DNA of 64,000 nucleotides from Bacteroidaceae bacterium (GCA_016291905.1 JAEEZS010000061.1:34512-98511), one strand, 5' to 3'; numbered from the stretch's first letter, positions 31,749 through 41,576 are shown. The notes: a model not told the origin generated them from the sequence alone. Numbers and translations are program-made.

Positions 31749-34595
31749 ATGAAGAAAATCTTTACCCTTATGGGTCTTTTGGCCCTGTCGCTCCTGAGCG
31801 CTCACGCTTACGTCGAGATTGGCCAGGACGTGACCTCGAAGATTGCCGACCCCGGCATGGAAGCTGTCGCCAACTGGACGAACAACGGTTTCAAAATCAA
31901 CAGCCGCGGAACCAACTATGCGTTGTTCTCGGGCAATTTCATCGAACAGTGGAAGGCGTCCACCAGTTCGTCAGAGGCTTTCCTTGACGATATTGACATC
32001 CACACCACCATCAGCGTCGATAACGGCATATATCTGTTCTCAGCAGCTGTCATCGCCTGCCAGCAGAGTGGTTCCCTCGAGACTGTCAGCGGCGTTTCGC
32101 TCTATGCCAACGCCGATGCCGTTAGCTGCTCCACGGGTGACGGTGCTCCCGAGCGCTTCTACGTGATGACTACCGTTACTGACGGTCGCCTCACCCTCGG
32201 TTTCAAGACGGAGAGCACCGACGCTAACTGGGTGGCATGGGACAACGCGGAGCTCTATTTCTACGGCGATGCCGCGGTGGACATGGAGAGGGCAGTCGCC
32301 ATCCTTACGCTGAAGGCCAACCTCGAAGGTATTGAATACCATGCAGAGACGAAGATGCAGAAGAGTGCTTTCGAGGCATTGGTTGCTGCCATGACAAGAG
32401 CCGAATATATTCTCTTTGGCGAGACGGCCGAGTACTTTAGCACAGAGGATATCGTGGCTGCCAATGCCACGCTCACATCCTGTCTCGCCAACTGTGCCGC
32501 CTCCGTTGCCGCCTACGAAAATCTCCTTGCTGCCATCGAGCGCGAGCAGGCTGTCTTTGAGGAGTATCAGGAGAACAGCGATGCTGTCAAGGAACTGAGC
32601 TCTCTCATGGATGCCCTCACGGCAGCGCAGACCATGTACGACGAGGCCACCGCTGACGTGGCTGCCATTGAGGCGCAGATCGAGGCTTTGGCTAACGCCT
32701 CGGCTGTCCTGAAGGTCGCCATCCTCTACTTCGACGTGGCCGACACCATGAGCTCCATCGAAAACGACTGCGAGGTCGGCACCGTCTATGGCAAGTACCC
32801 GCAGTACCAGATGGACAACATCATCAACATGCACTTTGCCCTCGATGCCATCTATGAATCCTATGCGGCCGGTAATGCCACAGCCGCTGAGGTGTTGGCG
32901 AAAATCGAGGAGGCTGAGGATGCCATCGACAAGTTCTACAAGTCGATGATCACGAACGACTTCACCCAGCCGCTCAACTTCCTCCTCTGGCCTGTGGATT
33001 CCGTCGATGTCCAGGGCGTCAGCACCCACAACTTCTACTTCGAATATCCGGGCGAGGACGACAACCCCTTCAGCTATGCCCTCTATGCTACCAGCACCTC
33101 CACCTTCACCCCGTGGACGGGCTGTCAGGATGGTGGCACGGGCAAGGGCGACTCGGGCGTGATGGCCTGGTGGCTTGACACCTCTACGAACGTCTGGCTC
33201 TACATGCAGGCCGACGGCGTCTTCCACCCCATGCCCACGCTCTATCCCTCTGTGCTCTTCAGCGCTCCCGAGGACGGCGTCTATGTCTGGCGCAGCAGCG
33301 TCAGCAGCCGCGACGAAAACCGCAAACTCAAGAACCGTGGCGACCTCTGGTCGGCCGTCTATTACATCTCCGGCGAGGAGGGCACTATCAGCCAGATTGG
33401 CGAGAACGCCGTCTATAACTGGGGAACAGACCCCTCTGACTTCAACTTCTACATCAACCTGAAGGCTGGCGACCAGGTGGCCCTCGTGGCAGGTATTAAC
33501 CAGACGAATGGTAACGCCCTCTCCAGCGTCGATACCCTCTATGTGCTGGGCCAGAAGGACGAGGAGAACGTATGGACCAAGGCCGATGCCGAGGCCAGCG
33601 GCCTGCTCTTCTTCAACCCCTACATCCCCGCTGAGGAGTGGACGGGTCTTGACGAAGCCATTCAGGCTGTTGTCGCCGTGCTGGCTGACAACGAAGCGAA
33701 GAAGGGCGACGGCTTTGGCGAGTATCCCGAGTCGGCCTTCAACGCCCTCGATTCCATCCGTGGCCTGGGCGCCCGTATGCTCTCTGCCAGCGTAGCCTCG
33801 CAGCCCGAAGTTGATGCCATGGCCGCCAAGCTTATGGGAGCCATCGAGACCTTCTACAACTCGGCAGGCTATGCCCTTGCCATCGGTGTGGAGGAAGCTC
33901 CCAACGACTCCACCATCTTCGTCAACCACCAGTACATGCCCAGCGGACTTTATTACATCCGCGACATCGCCAGCGGGCTTTATGCCACTGCTCCCTCTGG
34001 CGAGGGCGACAAGCAGGCCGTGCCTCTGGCTGAGCTCATGGACGAGACCATGACCGTGCAGAACGCTCAGGTATGGCACTTCGCCTACAACGAGAAGTAC
34101 TGGACCTACAGCGTTGTCTCCCATGGCAACGACGGTACGGTGTGGACCATTGAGGACGAACTCGCACAGTCCAGCGACAACACCATCTATCAAGGCTACT
34201 ACCACTTCGGCGAGAGCGGCACCGCCCGCTGGGGCAACAGCCTCTATCTGGCCGACGACGGCGTGGCCGTGTGGCGCACCTTCCGCATCTACACCAACGG
34301 CAACCGCTATAGCATGACGGCCGCTAGCGACGGGAACTGGATCTACACCTTCGGCGTTAGCGGTATGACCGTGGCCCGCGTCGATATCACAGGTGCGCTC
34401 AATTTCGCTTTCGAGCTCATTCCCTTCGACGACGGCACTGGTATCGCCAGCCCCGCAGCCGATGCTTCGTCAGCCTCGCAGAGAATCTATAACCTGCAGG
34501 GCGTCGAAACCGGCAGTATGGAGCGCGGCATCAACATCGTCCGCACCGTCCGTGCCGACGGCACCGTCAAAGTCACGAAAGTTCTTGTCCGCTAA
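31749..34595 (+). CDS. Large secreted protein with C-terminal sorting-like tail
   Basis: 948 residues from ATG 31749, which places a clean signal peptide (MKKIFTLMGLLALSLLSAHA). The N-terminal ~170 residues look like a beta-sandwich. About 180-420 is helical, with alanine-rich FIVAR-like segments (LTALAxA...AIEEAE patterns, for example ILTLKANLEGIEYHAETKM). The centre holds aromatic, Asn/Asp-rich beta segments (about 430-880). The end reads IYNLQGVETGSMERGINIV and then KVTKVLVR, related to the shared tail. No catalytic motif is recognised. A surface or secreted glycan-binding protein is possible. Confidence 0.75.
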   Translation: MKKIFTLMGLLALSLLSAHAYVEIGQDVTSKIADPGMEAVANWTNNGFKINSRGTNYALFSGNFIEQWKASTSSSEAFLDDIDIHTTISVDNGIYLFSAAVIACQQSGSLETVSGVSLYANADAVSCSTGDGAPERFYVMTTVTDGRLTLGFKTESTDANWVAWDNAELYFYGDAAVDMERAVAILTLKANLEGIEYHAETKMQKSAFEALVAAMTRAEYILFGETAEYFSTEDIVAANATLTSCLANCAASVAAYENLLAAIEREQAVFEEYQENSDAVKELSSLMDALTAAQTMYDEATADVAAIEAQIEALANASAVLKVAILYFDVADTMSSIENDCEVGTVYGKYPQYQMDNIINMHFALDAIYESYAAGNATAAEVLAKIEEAEDAIDKFYKSMITNDFTQPLNFLLWPVDSVDVQGVSTHNFYFEYPGEDDNPFSYALYATSTSTFTPWTGCQDGGTGKGDSGVMAWWLDTSTNVWLYMQADGVFHPMPTLYPSVLFSAPEDGVYVWRSSVSSRDENRKLKNRGDLWSAVYYISGEEGTISQIGENAVYNWGTDPSDFNFYINLKAGDQVALVAGINQTNGNALSSVDTLYVLGQKDEENVWTKADAEASGLLFFNPYIPAEEWTGLDEAIQAVVAVLADNEAKKGDGFGEYPESAFNALDSIRGLGARMLSASVASQPEVDAMAAKLMGAIETFYNSAGYALAIGVEEAPNDSTIFVNHQYMPSGLYYIRDIASGLYATAPSGEGDKQAVPLAELMDETMTVQNAQVWHFAYNEKYWTYSVVSHGNDGTVWTIEDELAQSSDNTIYQGYYHFGESGTARWGNSLYLADDGVAVWRTFRIYTNGNRYSMTAASDGNWIYTFGVSGMTVARVDITGALNFAFELIPFDDGTGIASPAADASSASQRIYNLQGVETGSMERGINIVRTVRADGTVKVTKVLVR

Positions 34596-34655
34596 GCTGC
34601 GGCAAAAACAAGCCGTGAGGCTTGTCGTTATTCTAATATGTTTTTATTTGGTTCT

Positions 34656-34688
34656 CCGTGGGACGCCATCCGCATCCCACGGTTTTTT
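34656..34688 (+). terminator. Rho-independent terminator
   Basis: Stem CCGTGGGA / TCCCACGG with an 11-base loop, followed by six T (34683-34688). It lies 60 bp after the 948-residue protein. A smaller hairpin (ACAAGCC/GGCTTGT, about 34608-34625) precedes it. Confidence 0.85.
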
Positions 34689-34757
34689 CTGCAATTCTCG
34701 CAACACAAGGTTTTTTTGAAAAAGTTATCCACAAAAACAGTGTTTTTCCAGTTATTA

Positions 34758-34790
34758 TTTGCTAGTAAAAAGGAAACATTATAATTTCGC
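34758..34790 (+). promoter_or_regulatory. Promoter for 34834 gene
   Basis: TTTG at 34758-34761, 20 bases, then TAATTTCGC at 34782-34790, a one-base variant of TAnnTTTG. It is 43 bp before the ATG. Confidence 0.55.
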
Positions 34791-34833
34791 ACCAATTATA
34801 CTTAAATATTCACTTTTATTACCAGACGAAACA

Positions 34834-35895
34834 ATGGAAAAATATCTACTTAAATCCTTATTGGCACTTGTCCTCATGTTAATAAGTGGAAGTGTGTGGG
34901 GGATAGAGAATACAGTGACTTGGACTGCAACGAATGGAGGTTTGGGAACAAATAATGCAACCTATGCAGGTGTAACAGGGACTATTAAAACAGGTGATTT
35001 CGAATGGTCTTACACAAGGAAGCTTTTCTCTGGAGAATCTAATGTTGGATGGACTAGTAAGTGTATTCAATTAGGGAAAAATGGTGGTATTGAACATATA
35101 GAGTTCTCTACTACAAATATTCCAGGTACGATAAAGGAGGTGGCAATAGAGTGTTCTAGCTATAATGGCTTGCATAAGGTGGCAATTTCTGTCGGTGGGG
35201 TTTCATATTTGGATGCTACTCCAACAGCCAAATGGACTACAGTTTCCACACTGATGGGAGAGGGAACTAGTTCGGGGGAAATTGTTATCTCAATTACAGA
35301 TGGAGGTCGTGCATTATATATCAAATCCATTTCGGTTACTTATGTCGATGAGACTTCGACAACGGTAAGTGTTTCTTCCTATGAATATGCTACTGCAAGT
35401 TTCAATGCTAATGTCGTTATTCCTGATGGGACTACGGTTTATACCGTGACGGGTGTTTCTGAAGATGCCGTTCAGATGGAGGCTTTATCTGCTGGTGATG
35501 TGTTAAAAGCAAATGTGGGTGTTCTTGTCTATAAAGAAGGTGGTGGTGACGTCACTTTCGACTACACAGATAACGAAGTCACGGTTGCTTCTTCCCTGTT
35601 ATATACGTATGGCACTATTAAAACAACGGATTATATCCTTGGTACCTATGAGGGTGGCTTTGGATTCTGTCATCCATCCGAAGAAATAGAATGTATAAAT
35701 GGAAAGGCTTATCTGCCTTTGAAAAATGTTGGTGGTGGCGCATCTGCCCCTTTCCTACGCATTGGCGGTACGACCAACATAACTAATGTTAAGTTGACGG
35801 AAGAGAATGTTTTTTATGATTTGACGGGACGTAAGATCGAGCAGCCAGAACGAGGCATATACATTGTGAATGGTAAGAAAGAACAGGTCAAGTAA
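34834..35895 (+). CDS. Secreted protein with shared C-terminal tail
   Basis: 353 residues from ATG 34834, giving the signal peptide MEKYLLKSLLALVLMLISGS. About 25-195 is a beta-rich region that may be a carbohydrate-binding-like jelly roll (WSYTRKLFSGESNVGWTS, IQLGKNGGIEHIEFST). About 200-310 is a second beta domain. The end is FYDLTGRKIEQPERGIYIVN followed by GKKEQVK, the tail shared with the BspA-like protein. AT-rich compared with its upstream neighbour. No enzymatic motif. Confidence 0.8.
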   Translation: MEKYLLKSLLALVLMLISGSVWGIENTVTWTATNGGLGTNNATYAGVTGTIKTGDFEWSYTRKLFSGESNVGWTSKCIQLGKNGGIEHIEFSTTNIPGTIKEVAIECSSYNGLHKVAISVGGVSYLDATPTAKWTTVSTLMGEGTSSGEIVISITDGGRALYIKSISVTYVDETSTTVSVSSYEYATASFNANVVIPDGTTVYTVTGVSEDAVQMEALSAGDVLKANVGVLVYKEGGGDVTFDYTDNEVTVASSLLYTYGTIKTTDYILGTYEGGFGFCHPSEEIECINGKAYLPLKNVGGGASAPFLRIGGTTNITNVKLTEENVFYDLTGRKIEQPERGIYIVNGKKEQVK

Positions 35896-35948
35896 TGGAT
35901 AGCATGTGTAAGCGATAGTATAATTTAGAAATAATGAATAATACGACT

Positions 35949-36101
35949 ATGAAGAAATATTTAAAGCCCGTTGTTGAGATTTCTCAAGTGAATATTGAAT
36001 TTCTGTTGATGACTGTCAGCCTTACAGAAAATACGTCAACAGACAATAAAATGTACAGCAATCGCCGTCGTCGCCACAGATGGGATACTAATTGGGACTA
36101 G
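35949..36101 (+). CDS. Small MKxYxKP-family peptide, 50 aa
   Basis: 50 residues starting MKKYLKPVVEISQ, then EFLLMTVSL and a tail of Arg/Trp/Asp (SNRRRRHRWDTNWD). An in-frame ATG five codons earlier (35934) is possible. It starts 53 bp after the secreted-protein gene. The head matches the peptide at 24062-24235 in pattern and position, while the tails are unrelated. Function unknown. Confidence 0.7.
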   Translation: MKKYLKPVVEISQVNIEFLLMTVSLTENTSTDNKMYSNRRRRHRWDTNWD

Positions 36102-36123
36102 TCCTACATCTTAACCAATAAGT

Positions 36124-36155
36124 ACATGGGAGGAAGCAATTGCTTCCTCCCATGT
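36124..36155. terminator. Perfect 32-bp palindrome, bidirectional terminator
   Basis: ACATGGGAGGAAGCAA followed by its exact reverse complement. It sits between the convergent small-peptide and thrA genes; T-rich sequence follows on the plus side (TGTATTT). Confidence 0.8.
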
Positions 36156-36183
36156 TGTATTTAAGCACTTCAGCCGTGAGGAC

Positions 36184-38649
36184 TCAGATGTTTGCGATGC
36201 TCATGATGTCGGCAAAGACGCCGGCAGCGGTCACGGCAGCACCTGCGCCGTAGCCCTGTATCATCATCGGGTACTCCTTGTAGCGCTCGGTGGTGAGCAG
36301 GATGATGTTGTTGGAGCCTTCGAGGTTGTAGAAGGGGTGCCAGTAATCTACTTCGCACAGCTGCACGCTAGCCTTGCCCTCGTCAAGCCGTGCCACGAAA
36401 CGCCAGCGCCTCCGCTGTTTCTCTAACTCACGACGGCGGCGCTCAAAGTCGTCGTCAAGCGTTTCCACCTGCTCCCAGAAGTCGTCCAGCGTGCCCTCGA
36501 ACATCTGCTGCGGGATGAAGAGGTGTTTCTCGACGTCTTCCTGTTCCAGGACGTAGCCCGCCTCGCGTGCCAGGATGACCAGCTTGCGGATAACATCCTT
36601 GCCGCTGAGGTCGATGCGGGGGTCGGGTTCGCTGTATCCCTTCTCCTTGGCTAGACGGATAGTGTCGGAGAGGCGGCAGTCGGCGCTGATAGTGTTGAAG
36701 ATGAAGTTGAGCGTGCCGCTCACCACCGCCTCGATGCGGAGGATATGGTCGCCGCTGCCCGTGAGGTCGTTGATAGTGTTGATGACGGGCAGTCCGGCAC
36801 CGACGTTAGTCTCGAAGAGGAACTTCACGCCCTTCCGACGCGCCGTGTCCTTCAGGTTGCGATAGAGGGCATAGTCGGACGAGGCAGCTATCTTGTTGGC
36901 TGCCACAACGCTGATGTTGTGTTCCAAAAACTCCTTGTAGAGCCCGGCCACTTCGGCACTGGCGGTGCAGTCGACAAAGACGCTGTTGAAGATGTTCATG
37001 CCGATGACCTCGCTGCGCAGCCGTTCGAGGTTCGACGGGCCACCCTGCTGCATGGCCTCGCGGTAGTTGGCAAGGTCGATGCCCGCGCGGCTGAACACGC
37101 CGAAATGGCCACTGGCGATGCCCACCACATTGAGCTGCAGGCCGCGCTCGGCCATTAGCTTCTCGCGCTGGGTGCGAATCTGCTCTATCAGGCTGCTGCC
37201 CACCGTGCCCACACCACAGATGAAGAGGTTGAGCACCTTGTATTCGGAGAGGAAGAACGAGTCGTGGATGACGTTGAGCGTTTTGCGGAGGTAATCCTTG
37301 CGGACGACGAGCGAGATGTTCGTCTCGCTGGCGCCCTGCGCCGCAGCAATGACGTTGATGCCATTGCGCCCCAGCACGCCGAACAGCTGCCCCGCCAATC
37401 CTGGGTTACCCTTCATGTTCTCACCCACGATAGCCACCGTAGCAAGCCCATCAATGATGCTCATGGGATTCATCTCGCCCATAGCAATCTCTTTGGCAAA
37501 TTCGTTGTCGAGTACGGCGGCGGCCAGACGGGCATCTTCGTTGCGGACACCGATGGAGGTGCTGCTCTCCGAAGAAGCCTGCGCCACCAGGAAGACGCTG
37601 ATGCCGTTCTTCGCCAGAGCACTGAAAATACGCTGGTTGATGCCAATGATACCCACCATGCCGAGTCCCGTCACGTTGATGAGCGACGTGCCGGTGATGC
37701 TGGAGATGCCCTTAATCGTGCGGCTGTTGTCGCGCAGTTTGTCGCGGATGATGGTGCCCGGAGCATCGGCGTTGAAGGTATTCTTAATTAAAATGGGGAT
37801 GTTCTTGTGGAATGCGGGGTAGATGGTGGGGGGATAAACCACCTTTGCACCGAAGTTGCAGAGCTCCATAGCCTCGACGTACGATAGTTCGTCGATGGCA
37901 TAGGCATTGGAGATAACCTTCGGGTCGGCGGTCATGAAGCCGTCCACATCGGTCCAGATTTCCAGCGAATCGGCACCCAGCACGGCGGCCAGCACGGCGG
38001 CGGTGTAGTCCGAGCCTCCGCGCCCCAGGTTGGTGACGTGCCCCGTAACAACGTCGGTAGCGATAAAGCCTGGAACTACGACAACACTTTTTTTAGACTG
38101 ACAGACTTCAGACTTCAGACTATCAGAGTACTTAAACGTCTTTTTAACTAGCTGCTCCGTTTCGGTCTTTGCTAGCATGTGCTTGCCGCCTTTTTGCTCG
38201 GTCTTCATAAACAGACGTGCATCGTACAGCACAGCGCCCTCAATAAGGGTGCTGACAATGAGCGACGAGAGGCGCTCGCCATAGCTCACCACTGTGTCCT
38301 CCATGTTGGTCGACATCTCTTTCAGCAGGTAGAGTCCCTGGCAGATGTTCTTCAATTCGTCCAACAGAGCATGCACCTTGCGGTAGAGAGTGCGTTTGCG
38401 GCTCGTCCCCGTGGGGATGATAGTACGAATCATCTGATCGTGCCGCTTGACAATCGACTCGAACGCTGCCTCGTAGGAGCTGTTACCCGAAGCCGCTTCA
38501 TGAGCCATGTTGATTAGGTTATCCGTTATGCCGCCAAGGGCTGAAACAACTACAATAACTGGCTCTGTCTGAACCTCAACAATCTTTTTTACCTGCAGTA
38601 TGCTCTCTGTCGAGCCGACGGAAGTGCCGCCGAATTTCAGTACCTTCAT
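36184..38649 (-). CDS. thrA: Bifunctional aspartokinase / homoserine dehydrogenase
   Basis: 821 residues from ATG 38649, normal for ThrA. N-terminal aspartokinase: MKVLKFGGTSVGS, IVVVSALGGITDNL, NLGRGGSDYTAA. ACT domains lie at about 315-460 (INVTGLGMVGI, VAIVGENMKGNPGLAG). The C-terminal homoserine dehydrogenase has LFICGVGTVGSSLIEQI and KGYSEPDPRIDLSGKDVIRK. It makes aspartyl phosphate and later homoserine in threonine/methionine synthesis, usually with threonine feedback through the ACT region. No thrBC follows here: the next gene downstream is convergent. No attenuator leader is visible in the 80-bp divergent gap. Confidence 0.97.
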   Translation of the reverse strand: MKVLKFGGTSVGSTESILQVKKIVEVQTEPVIVVVSALGGITDNLINMAHEAASGNSSYEAAFESIVKRHDQMIRTIIPTGTSRKRTLYRKVHALLDELKNICQGLYLLKEMSTNMEDTVVSYGERLSSLIVSTLIEGAVLYDARLFMKTEQKGGKHMLAKTETEQLVKKTFKYSDSLKSEVCQSKKSVVVVPGFIATDVVTGHVTNLGRGGSDYTAAVLAAVLGADSLEIWTDVDGFMTADPKVISNAYAIDELSYVEAMELCNFGAKVVYPPTIYPAFHKNIPILIKNTFNADAPGTIIRDKLRDNSRTIKGISSITGTSLINVTGLGMVGIIGINQRIFSALAKNGISVFLVAQASSESSTSIGVRNEDARLAAAVLDNEFAKEIAMGEMNPMSIIDGLATVAIVGENMKGNPGLAGQLFGVLGRNGINVIAAAQGASETNISLVVRKDYLRKTLNVIHDSFFLSEYKVLNLFICGVGTVGSSLIEQIRTQREKLMAERGLQLNVVGIASGHFGVFSRAGIDLANYREAMQQGGPSNLERLRSEVIGMNIFNSVFVDCTASAEVAGLYKEFLEHNISVVAANKIAASSDYALYRNLKDTARRKGVKFLFETNVGAGLPVINTINDLTGSGDHILRIEAVVSGTLNFIFNTISADCRLSDTIRLAKEKGYSEPDPRIDLSGKDVIRKLVILAREAGYVLEQEDVEKHLFIPQQMFEGTLDDFWEQVETLDDDFERRRRELEKQRRRWRFVARLDEGKASVQLCEVDYWHPFYNLEGSNNIILLTTERYKEYPMMIQGYGAGAAVTAAGVFADIMSIANI

Positions 38650-38672
38650 TGTTGTTTTCTGAAAAATTGAGC

Positions 38673-38681
38673 GCAAAGTTA
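38673..38681 (-). promoter_or_regulatory. -7 element for thrA
   Basis: On the minus strand TAACTTTGC fits TAnnTTTG and is 24 bp from the thrA ATG. It overlaps the divergent radA control region. Confidence 0.5.
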
Positions 38682-38703
38682 CGGATAATTTAAATAAAAA
38701 CGC

Positions 38704-38711
38704 TACTTTTG
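38704..38711 (+). promoter_or_regulatory. -7 element for radA
   Basis: TACTTTTG fits TAnnTTTG, 20 bp before the radA ATG, leaving a very short leader. No clear -33 box. Confidence 0.45.
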
Positions 38712-38730
38712 TGCATAAATTCGTAAGAAG

Positions 38731-40137
38731 ATGGCAAAAGCAGGCAAAACAGTCTTTGTGTGCAGCAGTTGTGGCGAAGATCAGCCCAAGTGGTTTGGCC
38801 GTTGCCCGGTGTGCGGCGAATGGAACACATGTGTTGAACAAACGGTGTATAAAGAACGAAGTGGGCTGTCGCCCTCTACAACCTTTAGCGCATCGCCCTT
38901 AACCTCTGCCCCCCTTACCCTTGCGGAGATTGAGAGCACCAGCGAGATTCGCTATGACACCCATGACGACGAGCTGAACCGCGTACTGGGTGGGGGACTT
39001 GTAAAGGGCTCCCTTGTGCTCTTGGGTGGTGAACCAGGTATTGGCAAATCGACGCTGGTTCTCCAGACTGTCCTTCGCATGCCCGAACGTCGTGTGCTCT
39101 ATGTCAGCGGTGAGGAGAGTGCCACCCAACTGAAAATGAGAGCTGAGAGATTGCTGGTTAAAGATGAGAAGCCGGGAATGAAGGATTCTCTTCTCATTCT
39201 CTGCGAAACCAACCTCGAGCAGATATTGTCGCAAGTGAAGGCTGTGCAGCCGGAACTTATCATCATCGACTCCATCCAAACCCTCTGGACCGAAGCTGCC
39301 GAGTCATCGCCCGGCAGTATCACCCAGATTCGAGAGTGCGCGTCGGCCATCCTCAAGTACGTCAAGGAGAGCGGTATCCCGGCCATTCTCATTGGACATA
39401 TCACCAAGGAGGGTAGCCTGGCGGGACCAAAGGTGTTGGAACACATCGTCGATGCAGTGCTCCAGTTTGAGGGCGACCAACACTACATGTACCGCATCCT
39501 CCGTGCCCAGAAGAACCGCTTCGGTAGCACCTCTGAACTGGGTATCTATGAAATGCGGCAAGAGGGACTACGGCAGGTCAGCAATCCTAGCGAGCTGTTA
39601 CTCACAGAGCGACATGAGGGCATGAGTGGCGTCTGCATAGCCGCGGCCGTCGAGGGCGTTCGTCCCTTCCTCATCGAAGTACAAGCGTTGGTCAGCACGG
39701 CAGCTTACGGAGTTCCTCAGCGCAGCGCTACGGGATTTGACCTGCGACGGATGAACATGTTGCTGGCGGTGTTGGAGAAACGCGTGGGGTTCAAACTTGC
39801 CCAGAAGGATGTCTTTCTAAATATTGCCGGAGGTCTGCGTGTCAGCGATCCTGCCATTGACCTCAGCGTCATTACGGCTGTCCTCAGCAGCAACCTCGAT
39901 GTCCCTGTTGATCCCACTTTCTGCATGACGGGTGAAGTTGGACTCTCTGGTGAAATACGCCCCGTCAGCCGCATCGAACAACGCATCCGCGAAGCGGAGA
40001 AACTTGGTTTTAGCGACATACTCATTCCCGCCTCTAATGCTGAACAGCTGAAACAGCTGCGTTCGTCACTGCCTAAAACTATTTCGCTTCACCCTGTCCG
40101 CAAGGTGGAAGAGGCTTTCCGGACACTATTTGGATAG
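38731..40137 (+). CDS. radA: DNA repair protein RadA (Sms)
   Basis: 468 residues. The N-terminal zinc finger is CSSCGEDQPKWFGRCPVCGEW (four cysteines). The RecA-like ATPase has Walker A LGGEPGIGKSTLV and Walker B LIIIDSIQTLW, the RadA-specific KNRFG motif, and a Lon-like C-terminal domain (about 340-468) ending with EAFRTLFG. It promotes branch migration in recombination. Monocistronic, with a strong terminator downstream. Confidence 0.97.
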   Translation: MAKAGKTVFVCSSCGEDQPKWFGRCPVCGEWNTCVEQTVYKERSGLSPSTTFSASPLTSAPLTLAEIESTSEIRYDTHDDELNRVLGGGLVKGSLVLLGGEPGIGKSTLVLQTVLRMPERRVLYVSGEESATQLKMRAERLLVKDEKPGMKDSLLILCETNLEQILSQVKAVQPELIIIDSIQTLWTEAAESSPGSITQIRECASAILKYVKESGIPAILIGHITKEGSLAGPKVLEHIVDAVLQFEGDQHYMYRILRAQKNRFGSTSELGIYEMRQEGLRQVSNPSELLLTERHEGMSGVCIAAAVEGVRPFLIEVQALVSTAAYGVPQRSATGFDLRRMNMLLAVLEKRVGFKLAQKDVFLNIAGGLRVSDPAIDLSVITAVLSSNLDVPVDPTFCMTGEVGLSGEIRPVSRIEQRIREAEKLGFSDILIPASNAEQLKQLRSSLPKTISLHPVRKVEEAFRTLFG

Positions 40138-40200
40138 TTTTGGGAGACAGTGAGCGTATAGTTAAGTTATTTAAGTCTAGTTTGGTTTTTGTGTTGGTTT

Positions 40201-40241
40201 GAAGGGCGTCCCTCTGTGAGGTAACGCCCTTCTGTTTTTTT
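40201..40241 (+). terminator. Rho-independent terminator of radA
   Basis: Nine-base stem GAAGGGCGT / ACGCCCTTC with a 14-base loop, followed by TGTTTTTTT. It abuts the stop codon of the convergent aminopeptidase gene. Confidence 0.92.
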
Positions 40242-41523
40242 ATAGTTCAAAGAACTTTGTGAACGCACGGCATACATACTCTTGATCCTGCACCGAAGCG
40301 GTTTCGCGCACCGAGTGCATCCCCCACATGGGATTACCCATATCCACGCCACGCATGGGCAGTTGGGCTGTCAAGATATTACCCAGTGTACTTCCTCCGG
40401 CGCTATCGGAATGATTGACAAAGTACTGACAGGGGACTCCAGCCAAACGACACACTTCGGCAAACACGGCGGCCGACTCAGCATCGGTAACATACTTTTG
40501 GTTGGCATTGATTTTGATGACTGGACCTCCGCCCATCACAGGATGGTTCGTCGGGTCGTGCTTCTCGGGATAGTTGGGGTGAACGGCATGTGCCATGTCG
40601 GCACTGATCATGAACGAACGTTCCACAGCTCGGTACAATGCCTCGCTGTCACCTGCCACACGCTCCAAAAGGTTCCTGAGCACAGGGGATGCAGCACCCT
40701 GCTTCGTTCCACTGCCCGTCTCCTCGTTATCAAAAACAGCCAGCACTTGCGTCATCTCCGTTGTGTTGCTGTTCAAAAGGGCGTGAAGTCCTGCGTGCAC
40801 CATCGCTAAGTCATCCAATCTTCCAGAGGAAACAAACTCTTCGTGCAATCCCGTCAACACGGCTTTCTGCACATCGTATAGGCAAAGGTCAAAGTCAAGG
40901 ATATCACCCACTTTCACATCAAGCTCTTCCGCTAACACGTTCAGTAGCAAGCCATCCGCTTCAAGCTTCTCGTTGACAATGCCCAGCACGGGAAGCATGT
41001 CTTTCTGCTTACTCAAGGGATTACCTTCGTTCACCTGGCGGTTGAAATGGATGGCAAGGTGAGGGATGACAAGCAAGGGGCGTTCGATGCGAACTCGCTT
41101 TACGACAGGATGTAACGGATTGTCGGAGCGCAACAATACCCGTCCAGCTACACTCAACGGGCGGTCGAACCACGTATAGAGGATGGGGCCGCCATAAACT
41201 TCGGTGTTTAGCTTCACAATGCCACCCTCGCACCACATCTCGGCACGAGGCTTGATGCGAAAGCCGGGGCTGTCGCTATGTGCGCAAATCAGTTTGAATC
41301 CTGCCTCAGCAGGCAGCTTCGTGCCCACACGAAAAGCGAACACCGCTGTTTCGTTCTTTGTAATAAAATACTGGTCGCCAGCTCTCAAAGTGGGAAAAGG
41401 CTCAGCAGCATCCAAACGATGAAAGCCGTTCGCCTCCAACTGGCGTTCCACATACGCCGCAGCTAAGAAATTCACAGGCGAAGCGTCTAACAACGCCAGC
41501 AGTTCTGATGAAGTTTTTTTCAT
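40240..41523 (-). CDS. M18-family aspartyl aminopeptidase
   Basis: 427 residues from ATG 41523; the longer frame would run through the promoter element at 41568, so the inner start is chosen. Metal-binding motifs are ICAHSDSPGFRIKP (H-x-D), VFDNEETGSGTKQGA (E-E), DMAHAVHPNYPEKHDP and VNHSDSAGGSTLGN. It removes N-terminal acidic residues from peptides in the cytoplasm. Confidence 0.93.
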   Translation of the reverse strand: MKKTSSELLALLDASPVNFLAAAYVERQLEANGFHRLDAAEPFPTLRAGDQYFITKNETAVFAFRVGTKLPAEAGFKLICAHSDSPGFRIKPRAEMWCEGGIVKLNTEVYGGPILYTWFDRPLSVAGRVLLRSDNPLHPVVKRVRIERPLLVIPHLAIHFNRQVNEGNPLSKQKDMLPVLGIVNEKLEADGLLLNVLAEELDVKVGDILDFDLCLYDVQKAVLTGLHEEFVSSGRLDDLAMVHAGLHALLNSNTTEMTQVLAVFDNEETGSGTKQGAASPVLRNLLERVAGDSEALYRAVERSFMISADMAHAVHPNYPEKHDPTNHPVMGGGPVIKINANQKYVTDAESAAVFAEVCRLAGVPCQYFVNHSDSAGGSTLGNILTAQLPMRGVDMGNPMWGMHSVRETASVQDQEYVCRAFTKFFEL

Positions 41524-41567
41524 AAGGATAGATTTTTGTTGTTTTTCTTTCATTATTCTATTATGCG

Positions 41568-41576
41568 GCAAAGATA
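41568..41576 (-). promoter_or_regulatory. -7 element for M18 aminopeptidase
   Basis: TATCTTTGC on the minus strand fits TAnnTTTG and is 45 bp before the chosen ATG. Confidence 0.5.

Noticed and set aside
38650..38730. Threonine attenuator or riboswitch between thrA and radA
   Set aside because: The 81-bp gap is filled by two promoter elements; there is no leader peptide or stem-loop series.
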